A stretch of 6,749 nucleotides of DNA from an uncultured Roseiflexaceae bacterium (GTDB taxonomy: Bacteria > Chloroflexota > Chloroflexia > Chloroflexales > Roseiflexaceae). The position numbers and the translations under genes are program-made. Below the pieces are notes generated by a model, which worked only from the letters and a program-made list of their open reading frames with translations, had not been told where the DNA came from and searched no databases. Location of the stretch: contig CAIPUQ010000184.1 of assembly GCA_903868295.1 (NCBI GenBank), positions 1 through 6,749 on the forward strand, in the 5' to 3' direction. This document shows, piece after piece, positions 1 to 6,515 of the stretch. Each line of letters opens with the position of its first letter. The first letter of the stretch is position 1.

Positions 1-489
1 GCCTTTGCCATGACGGGGTGGCGGATGGGCTTTGTGGTGGGACCGCAGTACATCATCGATGCCATCAAAGGGATCCAAAGTCACTCTACTTCACACACCT
101 CGTCGATTACCCAAGCGGCCGCACTGCCTGCGTATGACGGAAGCATCGACATGAGCGCAGAAGTCACCAAGATGGTCAGTGCGTTCCGGCAGCGCCGCGA
201 TGTCATCGGGGAGCTGTTGAGTTCGATACCAGGTATAACACTCAACGTGCCAGAAGGTGCGTTTTATGTGTTCCCTGACATCCGCGGCCTCCTCGGCAAA
301 AAGCTCGCTTGTGGCGTCATCTGCAACACCGATGACGAGTTTGCCGCAGCCATGCTCGAACACGCGCACATTGGGATCGTCAGTGGTTCAGCGTTTGGAG
401 CACCAGGATTTGTGCGTATGTCGTACGCCACCAGCATGGAACTGATCCGTGAAGGCGTAGCGCGTATGAACAAAGCGATTGTTGGATAG
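1..489 (+). CDS. Class I PLP-dependent aminotransferase, C-terminal part (5' truncated by window)
   Basis: Transfers an amino group between an amino acid and a 2-oxo acid using pyridoxal phosphate; presumably cytoplasmic. The reading frame is already open at base 1 and ends at TAG 487-489, so 162 residues are visible, about 40% of the usual 390-400. The first residues read AFAMTGWRMGF, the conserved block just after the PLP-binding lysine, which must lie a few residues before the window. Arg8 of the visible part matches the PLP-phosphate arginine. Near the end, GSAFGAPGFVRMSYATS carries the arginine (visible residue 139) that binds the substrate carboxylate in aspartate-aminotransferase-like enzymes. 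The family is therefore clear and closest in style to the aspartate aminotransferase subfamily (AspC/AatA-like), but the exact substrate cannot be read from this half. The next gene starts 51 nt downstream on the same strand, after a small hairpin. Confidence 0.93.
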   Translation, partial: AFAMTGWRMGFVVGPQYIIDAIKGIQSHSTSHTSSITQAAALPAYDGSIDMSAEVTKMVSAFRQRRDVIGELLSSIPGITLNVPEGAFYVFPDIRGLLGKKLACGVICNTDDEFAAAMLEHAHIGIVSGSAFGAPGFVRMSYATSMELIREGVARMNKAIVG

Positions 490-502
490 CGACGCGCGGG
501 CC

Positions 503-521
503 GAGGAGCGTGTTGCTCCTC
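503..521 (+). other. GC-rich hairpin between the aminotransferase and membrane-protein genes
   Basis: GAGGAGC (503-509) and GCTCCTC (515-521) form a perfect 7-bp stem with a 5-nt loop, 13 nt after the aminotransferase stop. No T-tract follows, so it is a poor intrinsic terminator. It may be an RNA-stabilising or attenuating stem, or chance. The stem's left arm contains GAGGAG, but no in-frame start for the following gene lies at a suitable distance from it. The ribosome binding site for the ATG at 541 is more likely AGGGG at 528-532, outside the stem. Confidence 0.35.
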
Positions 522-540
522 TACCGTAGGGGTATCTCGA

Positions 541-2445
541 ATGCGTTTTCTCCTCAATCTTCGGACACTGATCGTAGCAGTTGTCTGCTCATTTTCATAC
601 ATCACCGGATTGACATTTTTTGCTCAGCTGTGGCAATGGTCATTCTCCACGTACACGCTGTTTGCACTCAGCGGGGTGCTTTTGTCTGTTGTTACGTTGT
701 ATGTGTTGCGGCAACGGTGGGATTTGGTCGATTTGCCGTTTTTTGGGTTGAGCCAATTCGAGATTCCCCTGCGCCACATCGTCTACGTCTGTACCATAGC
801 AGTGGTGTACGGCATAATTGCCGTGGTCGTGGTCCGACCCAACCCGGATGATTACTATTACTTTGCCAATGCGTTTTATGCGTATGCAAACCCTGATCAA
901 CCGATGTCCAATGTCGTCCACGGCATTCTTCCATTGACAACACCCTATTCGTCGGCCCGCTGGGCGACTTCCGGACCATACGAATATTTTGCTGCGGCCC
1001 TCGCACTTACTATCCCATTGCAGTTCTTGACATGGGTACACATCTGTTTGCCGTTTTTGAATGGTGTGTTTTTTGCCCTCGTCTTGTATTACTGCATCGT
1101 TGTGCTCTACGGCAACTTTCGCTACGCTATCCATGGATTCATCGTTGCGGCCCTGGTATTACTGATTCTCGGTGATTCGCAGTATGGTCCATTGCACTAT
1201 TCGTTGCTCCGCTTTGCCCAAGCCAAAGCAGTCTTTATTGCATGCGGTATTCCGCTGTTTCTGGTCGAGTCCTATGTGTTGCTCCGGTCCCCACGCCTGC
1301 GCAATATGCTCATTGTGACGATGATTCTCGTTGCTGCAATCGGATTGACGACGTCGGGCTACTTGCTCATCTTGCTGATGAACTGCATCGTTGTGGTGGC
1401 GGTATTGTCATTTGTGACCAAATCACGCTTGCAACACCCACATTGGATATTGCTCTGGATCAACGAATCCTCGATGCGCGTTGTCATGCTGTTGTTCAGC
1501 ACGTTGCCGGTGTTGGGCTATTCGGTGTGGCTCCGGTTGCCGGCTGCGCGCACTCCCACGACCGACAGCCTCCCAAACAAATTTTGGCCTGCAGATTTCT
1601 GGGGCCATGTTGCATTGTTGTATAACCCCCGCTTTCCCTTTACCCCCGTGCTGATTGCATTGACCGTTGTCATTGGGCTGTTTGTCTTGCGCCCGCGCTT
1701 GCGGCGCATGGTCGTTTGGTTCTATGTCGTGTTGATGCTCGCCTATCTCAATCCGTTGGTTGCCCCGAGTGTCATCGAATACATTACCCAGCCCAACACG
1801 TACTGGCGCATGTTGTATCTCGCAGTACCCATGGTGTTGATTGGTATCGTTGCTGCCAGCGCGTCGCGGTTTCTGCGCTATCAGCTGCCACGGTGGCGAC
1901 GCTATGTGGTGCTTTTTGCCCTGCTCTGTTATGTTGCGGTATTGGCCGATTCACCCTCATCACTGTTACGTCAGAAGCAACAATTCACGAGTAAGCGGAT
2001 CGCCGCCGTCGGACTCGAACGGGCCCTGTGGAAGGTATCGTTGCCTGAATATGCAGTCGCCGAAAAGGTCTCCAAACTCGCCCCGCCTGGACCGATGCTC
2101 GCACCCGAATTGGTGGCTGGCGCGATGGTGGTGATATCGGCAGAGTATCCACAACTCGCGATACGCTCCGAAGCCGAACTGTACTGGGGATATCTCGAAC
2201 AAAATCTCAAGCAGATGACCGCCCGTGTCCAATCTGCGTTATTCTTAGATGGTCACATCCAAAACAAACTCTACTTCCTCGAGTCCGAACTGCAGACGGA
2301 AGCGCCGCGCATCCGTACTATTGTCGTACGCACGACCGTCTACAATCGTACCGATGTACTCGCGTTGATGGAGTCGTATAAATTCGAACCCATCGGCACG
2401 CAAGGTCTGTATACCATTTTGGTCAGAGCACCTGACCCCAGCTAA
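541..2445 (+). CDS. Polytopic membrane protein, GT-C glycosyltransferase-like, function unassigned
   Basis: Encodes 634 residues. The first ~470 are strongly hydrophobic, with about 13 likely membrane segments (roughly 8-30, 37-56, 78-98, 148-165, 169-190, 195-212, 228-247, 255-271, 272-293, 312-331, 368-403 as two, 424-445, 453-470). The last ~160 residues are soluble. After the third segment comes PNPDDYYYFANAFY (residues 100-113); an acidic pair in an early outer loop is typical of GT-C glycosyltransferases that use lipid-linked sugars. The layout of many helices followed by a C-terminal soluble domain also fits that class. I do not recognise a specific family, so sugar transfer is inference; it could equally be an uncharacterised DUF membrane protein. 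ATG 541 is the first possible start after the upstream stop in this frame, with AGGGG at 528-532 (8-nt spacing) as a modest ribosome binding site. The NIPSNAP gene follows after 11 nt, suggesting an operon. Confidence 0.85.
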   Translation: MRFLLNLRTLIVAVVCSFSYITGLTFFAQLWQWSFSTYTLFALSGVLLSVVTLYVLRQRWDLVDLPFFGLSQFEIPLRHIVYVCTIAVVYGIIAVVVVRPNPDDYYYFANAFYAYANPDQPMSNVVHGILPLTTPYSSARWATSGPYEYFAAALALTIPLQFLTWVHICLPFLNGVFFALVLYYCIVVLYGNFRYAIHGFIVAALVLLILGDSQYGPLHYSLLRFAQAKAVFIACGIPLFLVESYVLLRSPRLRNMLIVTMILVAAIGLTTSGYLLILLMNCIVVVAVLSFVTKSRLQHPHWILLWINESSMRVVMLLFSTLPVLGYSVWLRLPAARTPTTDSLPNKFWPADFWGHVALLYNPRFPFTPVLIALTVVIGLFVLRPRLRRMVVWFYVVLMLAYLNPLVAPSVIEYITQPNTYWRMLYLAVPMVLIGIVAASASRFLRYQLPRWRRYVVLFALLCYVAVLADSPSSLLRQKQQFTSKRIAAVGLERALWKVSLPEYAVAEKVSKLAPPGPMLAPELVAGAMVVISAEYPQLAIRSEAELYWGYLEQNLKQMTARVQSALFLDGHIQNKLYFLESELQTEAPRIRTIVVRTTVYNRTDVLALMESYKFEPIGTQGLYTILVRAPDPS

Positions 2446-2450
2446 AGGAG
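2446..2450 (+). promoter_or_regulatory. Ribosome binding site of the NIPSNAP gene
   Basis: AGGAG lies 6 nt before ATG 2457 and fixes that start. The longer match AAAGGAG (2444-2450) shares two bases with the upstream TAA stop (2443-2445), so ribosomes finishing the membrane protein end on the initiation site of the next gene. Confidence 0.85.
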
Positions 2451-2456
2451 TCCCCC

Positions 2457-2786
2457 ATGGTCTATGAATTGCGGACATACTGGGCGCATCCGGGCAAAGA
2501 AGACGCCATGCATGCGCGCTTTGCCAATCACACCATCAACCTGTTCCGTGCCCACGGCATGACGGTTGTCGGATTTTGGTCACCCGTTGATGCACGAGAG
2601 CTTCATGGTGATTTGGTGTATCTGCTTGCATTCCCGTCCCACCAAGAACGCGAACGGATGTTCAACGCCTTTCGCGATGATCCCCGTTGGCATGCAGCCA
2701 AAGCAGCCAGTGAAGTCGACGGTGTATTGGTCTCCCGCGTCGACAGTGTGATGATGGATCCCACCAACTATTCTCCGATGCACTAG
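2457..2786 (+). CDS. NIPSNAP family protein
   Basis: A 109-residue protein, the usual size of a single NIPSNAP domain, which adopts a dimeric ferredoxin-like alpha/beta-barrel fold. The diagnostic start MVYELRTYWAHPGK is present (YELR.Y at residues 3-8). It is followed by a helix ending HGMTVVGFW (33-41), a strand DLVYLLAFPS (52-61), and the conserved FRDDPRW block (72-78) with the C-terminal DPTNYSP (101-107). No signal peptide or membrane segment is seen, so it is probably cytoplasmic. Bacterial members mostly have no proven activity; some are annotated as stress-responsive or monooxygenase-like dimeric barrel proteins. It sits between the membrane-protein gene (11 nt upstream) and the SDR gene (13 nt downstream), which implies co-transcription. 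An accessory role to the SDR is possible but not shown. Confidence 0.93.
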   Translation: MVYELRTYWAHPGKEDAMHARFANHTINLFRAHGMTVVGFWSPVDARELHGDLVYLLAFPSHQERERMFNAFRDDPRWHAAKAASEVDGVLVSRVDSVMMDPTNYSPMH

Positions 2787-2799
2787 AATCGAGCGTTCC

Positions 2800-3804
2800 A
2801 TGCATGTATTAATCATCGGTGGCACCGGCACTATTAGCCGTGCAATTGTCCGAGAGCTCCTTACCCAGGGTCATGCAGTGACGGTCTATAATCGCGGTTT
2901 GCGCACCGATGCACCACCCCCAGAAGTAGAAATCATCCGTGGTGACCGGTCGCAACGTGCGTCCTTCGAAGCAACGCTCCAACGACGGACCTTTGATGTC
3001 GCAATTGACATGATTTCGTTCACCGCAGACGATGCCGTCTCGACCATTCGTGCATTGCCCAATATCGGACAGCTCATCCAAACGTCGACGGTCATGACCT
3101 ATGGTCCGCCGTTCACAGCGCTTTTTCAGGATATTGACGCCCCACTCAACGGCCGGCATGACGGTGGATATGGTGCCGGCAAAGTCGCCGCTGATGAGTA
3201 TTTGCTCGGTCAAGCAGCAGCAGGTGGGACCCCCGTTACCATCGTCAAGCCCTCGTTCACCTTTGGTCCCGGCCAACCGCTCTTTCGTCAGGTCGACTGG
3301 GGCACCAATTGGATCGATCGTCTGCGCAAAGGCAAACCCATCATCGAGGCGAACGAAGGCGACAATTACTTTCAGTTTCTCCCCGCGTCTGATGCAGCCC
3401 GTGCCTACGTTGCATTATGTGGCATGCAGGCAGCGCACCAGCGCGTCGTCCATGTCGTCAACCCAACGCCAACCACCTGGCATCAATGGCACACGATAGC
3501 CGCCGAGGCGCTCGGTGTACCCCTTCAGACCGTGTCGGTACCGTGGGATGTACTCGTCGCCGCTGATGCCAAACGCTATAGTGCACTGACGACGTGTTTG
3601 GGGCACACCCAAGTCTTTTCGCCGCAGTCGTTGCTCGACCTCGTCCCCGATTGGCAGCCACACATCCCGTTGGCCAATGCCGTCGCCGAGACTATCGAAT
3701 GGCTCACTGCCAATAATCGCATCGACGACTGTGCGACAGACCCCCTCGAAGATCGCATCATTGGTGCGATGCGCCAGCTTCGGGGTACGTTCCACACTGC
3801 ATAG
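2800..3804 (+). CDS. Atypical SDR / NAD(P)-dependent epimerase-dehydratase-like protein
   Basis: A 334-residue Rossmann-fold protein of normal length for the extended/atypical SDR superfamily. The N-terminus MHVLIIGGTGTISRAIV carries the dinucleotide-binding loop GGTGTIS (residues 7-13); its last conserved glycine is replaced by Ser13, as in the atypical epimerase-like group. VYNRG (29-33) ends the second strand, and the arginine there would suit NADP. STVMTYG (96-102) and YGAGK (124-128) supply the Ser/Thr and the YxxxK catalytic pair, so a redox or epimerase activity is plausible. KPSFTFGPG (150-158) is the typical post-active-site strand. The substrate, probably a nucleotide sugar or similar polyol, cannot be told. 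ATG 2800 starts the Rossmann strand directly; only a weak GAG-type ribosome binding site (2791-2793) precedes it, so coupling to the NIPSNAP gene 13 nt upstream is likely. It is the last gene of the + strand block. Confidence 0.93.
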   Translation: MHVLIIGGTGTISRAIVRELLTQGHAVTVYNRGLRTDAPPPEVEIIRGDRSQRASFEATLQRRTFDVAIDMISFTADDAVSTIRALPNIGQLIQTSTVMTYGPPFTALFQDIDAPLNGRHDGGYGAGKVAADEYLLGQAAAGGTPVTIVKPSFTFGPGQPLFRQVDWGTNWIDRLRKGKPIIEANEGDNYFQFLPASDAARAYVALCGMQAAHQRVVHVVNPTPTTWHQWHTIAAEALGVPLQTVSVPWDVLVAADAKRYSALTTCLGHTQVFSPQSLLDLVPDWQPHIPLANAVAETIEWLTANNRIDDCATDPLEDRIIGAMRQLRGTFHTA

Positions 3805-3886
3805 AAAACGCGCTCCGCGCGCTGCTCCCATGCACGACAACACCGGCAACATCTGTGGTCAGCCACTGGATTGCCCTGCGTCGTTC

Positions 3887-3922
3887 AAAACAAAACGCCC
3901 GTTGCCATTGGCAACGGGCGTT
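3887..3922 (-). terminator. Intrinsic terminator of the minus-strand hydrolase operon
   Basis: A perfect 13-bp inverted repeat (3894-3906 with 3910-3922, loop 3907-3909) has the arm AACGCCCGTTGCC. Read on the minus strand it begins 14 nt after the hydrolase stop and is followed by TTTTGTTTT (complement of 3887-3895), the classic arrangement. On the plus strand the stem is followed only by CAACGG, so it should stop minus-strand transcripts best. It may still hinder read-through from the convergent SDR gene, which has no clear T-tailed terminator of its own. Confidence 0.88.
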
Positions 3923-3935
3923 CAACGGCCATGAA

Positions 3936-4976
3936 TCACAGCACCCGTGCCAAGAACGGATACGCTGCTGTGCCGTGGATCTCGTGACGTCCCTCGAAGA
4001 AATCCGTTTCGACCTGCTGACTCGCGCCGAATACCGCATAGTGCGCCATCGTCTGTTGTGTCGCGCTGCGGACCGATGCGATGGGAAAAATCGGATCCTG
4101 CGTGCCCGATTCGATCAACAGTGGGCGTGGTGCCAGGAGTGCAAGGAGGTCGGTCATTTCGCCATGCGCCGCCAACCCGGGCACGACGTTGCATGCACAA
4201 TGGTGCATCGCAAAAATGCTCTCGCGCCAATTCGACACATATCCGCTAATCACCATCGCCTTGATGCGGGTGTCCACGGCAGCAGAAAACAATGTGTGCA
4301 TTCCACCGCCCGATATCCCCATCGCTCCGAGTCGATCAGTGTCGATGTCGGTGCGGGTCTCGAGGTAATCCACCAGCCGTAGTGCATCGTGGACCCGCAT
4401 GGCCGGGACTGAACTGCCAAGGTGGAATGCCAACATCGCGGTATGGTGGCATGGATTGGGCTCTTGCTGCCCCATTGCCCGGTTCAAGTGTGCAAAATCT
4501 GTCGTCCGTTCACCGAAGCAGGTAATTTCGGGAGCAACGACGGTGAATCCTGCGTGACATAACGCAACTCCGAAATCCCGATGATACCCATCAGGGACCG
4601 TCCGCTCCGAGCCATCTTCCCAGCGCCCGACGATGTCGGCTACACCATACCCATGCCCAGCAAACGCCAAAACGGTCGCTGGGTTACGGGTGTGTTTGGG
4701 GTGCAGGATATACACCGGCATGAGGGTTTTTGGCCCTGTGCGGATCAGGAGCTTTTCACGCACATACGTGCCACGATCGACAATTTCGAGTATGTGTGCA
4801 TCAAACGGTACCTGTACAAAGCGCGCGAGTCCGAGTGTCTCCCCAAACGCAGCCCGTGCGCCAGACTGCCAAGCCCGTGCGCTCTGTTCATCGGTTGCGC
4901 GGAACGCGTGTGGGGCTGTCTCGGGTTGATACCACGGCCAGAGTGTACTTACTGGTTGGATGTCTGGATGCTTCAT
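3936..4976 (-). CDS. Alpha/beta hydrolase (dienelactone hydrolase / acetyl-xylan esterase-like)
   Basis: A 346-residue serine hydrolase that probably cleaves an ester; the natural substrate is unknown. LAFAGHGYG (103-111) forms the strand and oxyanion region. The nucleophile elbow is GISGGG with Ser222. The acid is likely Asp294 in ESGTQDPIFP. The base is likely His331 in FEGRHEIHG, so the triad looks complete. PRPLLIESG (283-291) before the acid is also typical of this group. The N-terminal ~80 residues are a leader seen in abhydrolases related to acetyl-xylan esterases. No signal peptide is seen: the N-terminus MKHPDIQPVSTLWPWYQ is not a secretion signal, so it is probably cytoplasmic. AGGAG (4983-4987) lies 6 nt before the ATG and supports the start. 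It is the second gene of a two-gene operon, 9 nt after the beta-lactamase-like gene, and is followed by a strong terminator. Confidence 0.92.
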   Translation of the reverse strand: MKHPDIQPVSTLWPWYQPETAPHAFRATDEQSARAWQSGARAAFGETLGLARFVQVPFDAHILEIVDRGTYVREKLLIRTGPKTLMPVYILHPKHTRNPATVLAFAGHGYGVADIVGRWEDGSERTVPDGYHRDFGVALCHAGFTVVAPEITCFGERTTDFAHLNRAMGQQEPNPCHHTAMLAFHLGSSVPAMRVHDALRLVDYLETRTDIDTDRLGAMGISGGGMHTLFSAAVDTRIKAMVISGYVSNWRESIFAMHHCACNVVPGLAAHGEMTDLLALLAPRPLLIESGTQDPIFPIASVRSATQQTMAHYAVFGASQQVETDFFEGRHEIHGTAAYPFLARVL

Positions 4977-4982
4977 ACACTG

Positions 4983-4987
4983 CTCCT
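4983..4987 (-). promoter_or_regulatory. Ribosome binding site of the alpha/beta hydrolase, overlapping the upstream stop
   Basis: On the minus strand CTAGGAG places the TAG stop of the serine hydrolase (4986-4988) across the first two bases of AGGAG, 6 nt before the ATG of the next gene. This fixes the start and suggests translational coupling. Confidence 0.85.
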
Positions 4988-6359
4988 AGTTGATGCGCGG
5001 GTTTGCACGGCCACCAATACGCAAGTATTTGATTGTTCCATCGCTGTCTCGAATAAAATCTCCGACTTCGCCACGCCGTGGTTCATCGAGGCAGATAAAG
5101 CTATCATCACCGATGAACTGCGCGCGTATGTCGGGCACCGGTGGACCTGCTGGGGTTGCTGGAGTAGGGAACCCGCCCCGTGGTTGTTCGTGAATAATCA
5201 AGCCGTCCTGCCATGTACTGACGCTGAACAATGACAACAGGTTTTGGTAGGTTCCGGTATACGCAACCAGTTCGTCTGTTGCACGCGTTTGGACGGTCGG
5301 TGGCGCGGGGGTGTAGTTGAGATAGAGCGCGAGCGCCGAGCCCCATGCCGCATCGTGGATGATGCTCCCCAAGTCGCTGTTTGTCAGGATTGCGATGGCA
5401 AAGTTCCGCTCAGGGACGAACCGGAGCAACGCTTTTTGCCCTTTTGTTGCCCCACCATGACCAAAACTGCTGAACGGTCCGTGGTTGCGGCCAAACCAAC
5501 TCAGCCCCATATCGCCACGCCCGCCTGCACTGAGCTGTGTCGCCCGCATCGCACCAAGCGTCTCGGGTCGGAGGATGCCTGCGCCGTCACCGAGGTGGAA
5601 CGTGGCATACTGCAACAATGTCTCACTACTGCAGACGACCCCACCAACCCCATTCGCTGAGCGACCAATAGCCCATGGGTGTGCCAGTTTGGCAACACCA
5701 TCCCACGTCAAGTGGCCAGACGCAAACCGACTCGTCATGATGGCGTCATCAGGATAAAAGAACGCTTGTGTCATACCAGTCGGCTGAAAAAGATACTTCT
5801 TCGCGATGTCTTCATAGGGTTGCTTGTGAATGACTTCCAGGAGACGCGCGGCAATGTTGAATCCGGCATTGTTGTAAGACCATACACTCCCTAACGGTGT
5901 CATCTGAGGGAGCCGTGACAAACTTTTGACCATTTTGTCCAATGCATCGTTGCCGTTACCGTACTGATTGAAGTAATCACCCATCCACCCGCCAGTGTGT
6001 GTCAGCAGATGACGTGTGGTTACACGGCTCGCTACACTCTCGTCCGCCAACTTCAGTGACGGCAGGTAAGCCCGCACCGGCGTATCGAGGTCGAGACGTT
6101 CGGCTTCAACAAGTTGCATCAACAATGTGGTAGTCATGGTTTTGGTAATTGAGCCAATCTGAAACAGTGTTGATCCGGTAACGGGTAACGGATGCTCGAC
6201 ATTGGTTACCCCAAAGCCAGCACTCCATTGTTCGTCACCGAGCATGACGGCGACAGACACGCCGGGGACATTGAGACGCTTCATGTCGGCAACGATGCCT
6301 TCACCCAACGCGCGGAAGCGTTTGTCTTTGATTTTTTTCAGGGCACTGTCACGATTCAT
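4986..6359 (-). CDS. Beta-lactamase / class C PBP-like serine hydrolase
   Basis: A 457-residue member of the serine beta-lactamase-like superfamily (esterases, D-aminopeptidases, PBP-like proteins). All three active-site motifs are visible: SITK (Ser70-Lys73) with the nucleophile serine, YNN (Tyr162-Asn164) in SYNNAGFN, and HGG (301-303) in the place of KTG, as in esterase-type members. LLTHTGG (118-124) is another family hallmark. Residues ~355-457 form a C-terminal beta-rich extension starting DELVAYTGTYQ, like the lipocalin-like domain often fused to these hydrolases. The N-terminus MNRDSALKKIKDKRFRALG is charged and has no signal peptide, so a periplasmic cell-wall or antibiotic role is less likely than an intracellular esterase or peptidase. 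True beta-lactam resistance should not be assumed. GAGG at 6365-6368 lies 5 nt before the ATG and supports the start. It is the first gene of the minus-strand operon. Confidence 0.93.
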   Translation of the reverse strand: MNRDSALKKIKDKRFRALGEGIVADMKRLNVPGVSVAVMLGDEQWSAGFGVTNVEHPLPVTGSTLFQIGSITKTMTTTLLMQLVEAERLDLDTPVRAYLPSLKLADESVASRVTTRHLLTHTGGWMGDYFNQYGNGNDALDKMVKSLSRLPQMTPLGSVWSYNNAGFNIAARLLEVIHKQPYEDIAKKYLFQPTGMTQAFFYPDDAIMTSRFASGHLTWDGVAKLAHPWAIGRSANGVGGVVCSSETLLQYATFHLGDGAGILRPETLGAMRATQLSAGGRGDMGLSWFGRNHGPFSSFGHGGATKGQKALLRFVPERNFAIAILTNSDLGSIIHDAAWGSALALYLNYTPAPPTVQTRATDELVAYTGTYQNLLSLFSVSTWQDGLIIHEQPRGGFPTPATPAGPPVPDIRAQFIGDDSFICLDEPRRGEVGDFIRDSDGTIKYLRIGGRANPRIN

Positions 6360-6364
6360 ATAAA

Positions 6365-6368
6365 CCTC
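6365..6368 (-). promoter_or_regulatory. Ribosome binding site of the beta-lactamase-like gene
   Basis: On the minus strand GTGAGGTTTAT precedes ATG 6359; GAGG with 5-nt spacing decides the start. Without it, an in-frame start at Met26 of the current protein would also leave the catalytic domain intact. Confidence 0.65.
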
Positions 6369-6471
6369 ACTGGTATGTTTGAATTACTTCTATAGTACGA
6401 CCTTTTCGGCGTTTGAACAGCCCGAATCAACCGTTAATATCATCTCGCCTTCACGTGCACAAACAAAAGGT

Positions 6472-6480
6472 TGGTATACT
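6472..6480 (+). promoter_or_regulatory. Extended -10 promoter for the sugar isomerase-like gene
   Basis: TGGTATACT contains TGN plus TATACT, a good extended -10 element for a housekeeping sigma factor, 35 nt before ATG 6516. The best -35 match is TTCACG (6450-6455), four of six consensus bases but with a long 19-bp spacer; an extended -10 can tolerate this. The match is by eye only. Confidence 0.5.
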
Positions 6481-6491
6481 AGACGTAGTAT
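6476..6491. promoter_or_regulatory. Candidate operator: perfect inverted repeat over the -10 element
   Basis: ATACTA (6476-6481) and TAGTAT (6486-6491) form a perfect 6-bp palindrome with spacer GACG. The left arm covers most of the -10 box and the right arm falls near the expected transcription start. A dimeric repressor bound here would block the isomerase promoter. No regulator gene is visible in the window, and a repeat this short can arise by chance. Confidence 0.4.
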
Positions 6492-6502
6492 TCGTATGAG
6501 CC

Positions 6503-6508
6503 GAGGAG
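6503..6508 (+). promoter_or_regulatory. Ribosome binding site of the sugar isomerase-like gene
   Basis: GAGGAG with 7-nt spacing selects ATG 6516. The nearby ATG at 6511 is only 2 nt from the site and in another frame, so it is unlikely to be used. Confidence 0.8.
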
Positions 6509-6515
6509 CAATGCA

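Noticed and set aside
510..851. 113-codon plus-strand frame starting at a GTG beside GAGGAG
   Set aside because: It overlaps the membrane-protein gene almost entirely, spacing from GAGGAG is about 1 nt, and the translation looks like an out-of-frame shadow.
3809..3821. 5-bp GC hairpin CGCGC-TCC-GCGCG just after the SDR stop, as a plus-strand terminator
   Set aside because: The stem is very short and no T-tract follows; it is not a credible intrinsic terminator.
3855..4382. 175-codon plus-strand frame over the alpha/beta hydrolase
   Set aside because: It lies antisense to a gene with a complete catalytic triad, crosses the terminator, and its protein is rich in Arg, His and Cys with no recognisable domain.
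4581..5234. 217-codon plus-strand frame antisense to both hydrolases
   Set aside because: It spans the junction of two well-supported minus-strand genes and has no family resemblance; it is a shadow frame.
4986..6359. Calling the serine hydrolase an antibiotic-resistance beta-lactamase
   Set aside because: The HGG third motif, absent signal peptide and C-terminal extension fit esterase or peptidase relatives better than true class C beta-lactamases.
6392..6417. Minus-strand promoter for the hydrolase operon: TACTAT with upstream TTCAAA
   Set aside because: TACTAT matches the consensus at only four bases and the spacer is 14 bp, too short. A promoter must exist in or near this gap but I cannot place it.
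6500..6509. 10-mer GCCGAGGAGC shared with 500-509
   Set aside because: It is explained by the Shine-Dalgarno core in both places; the match is too short to be called a repeat.
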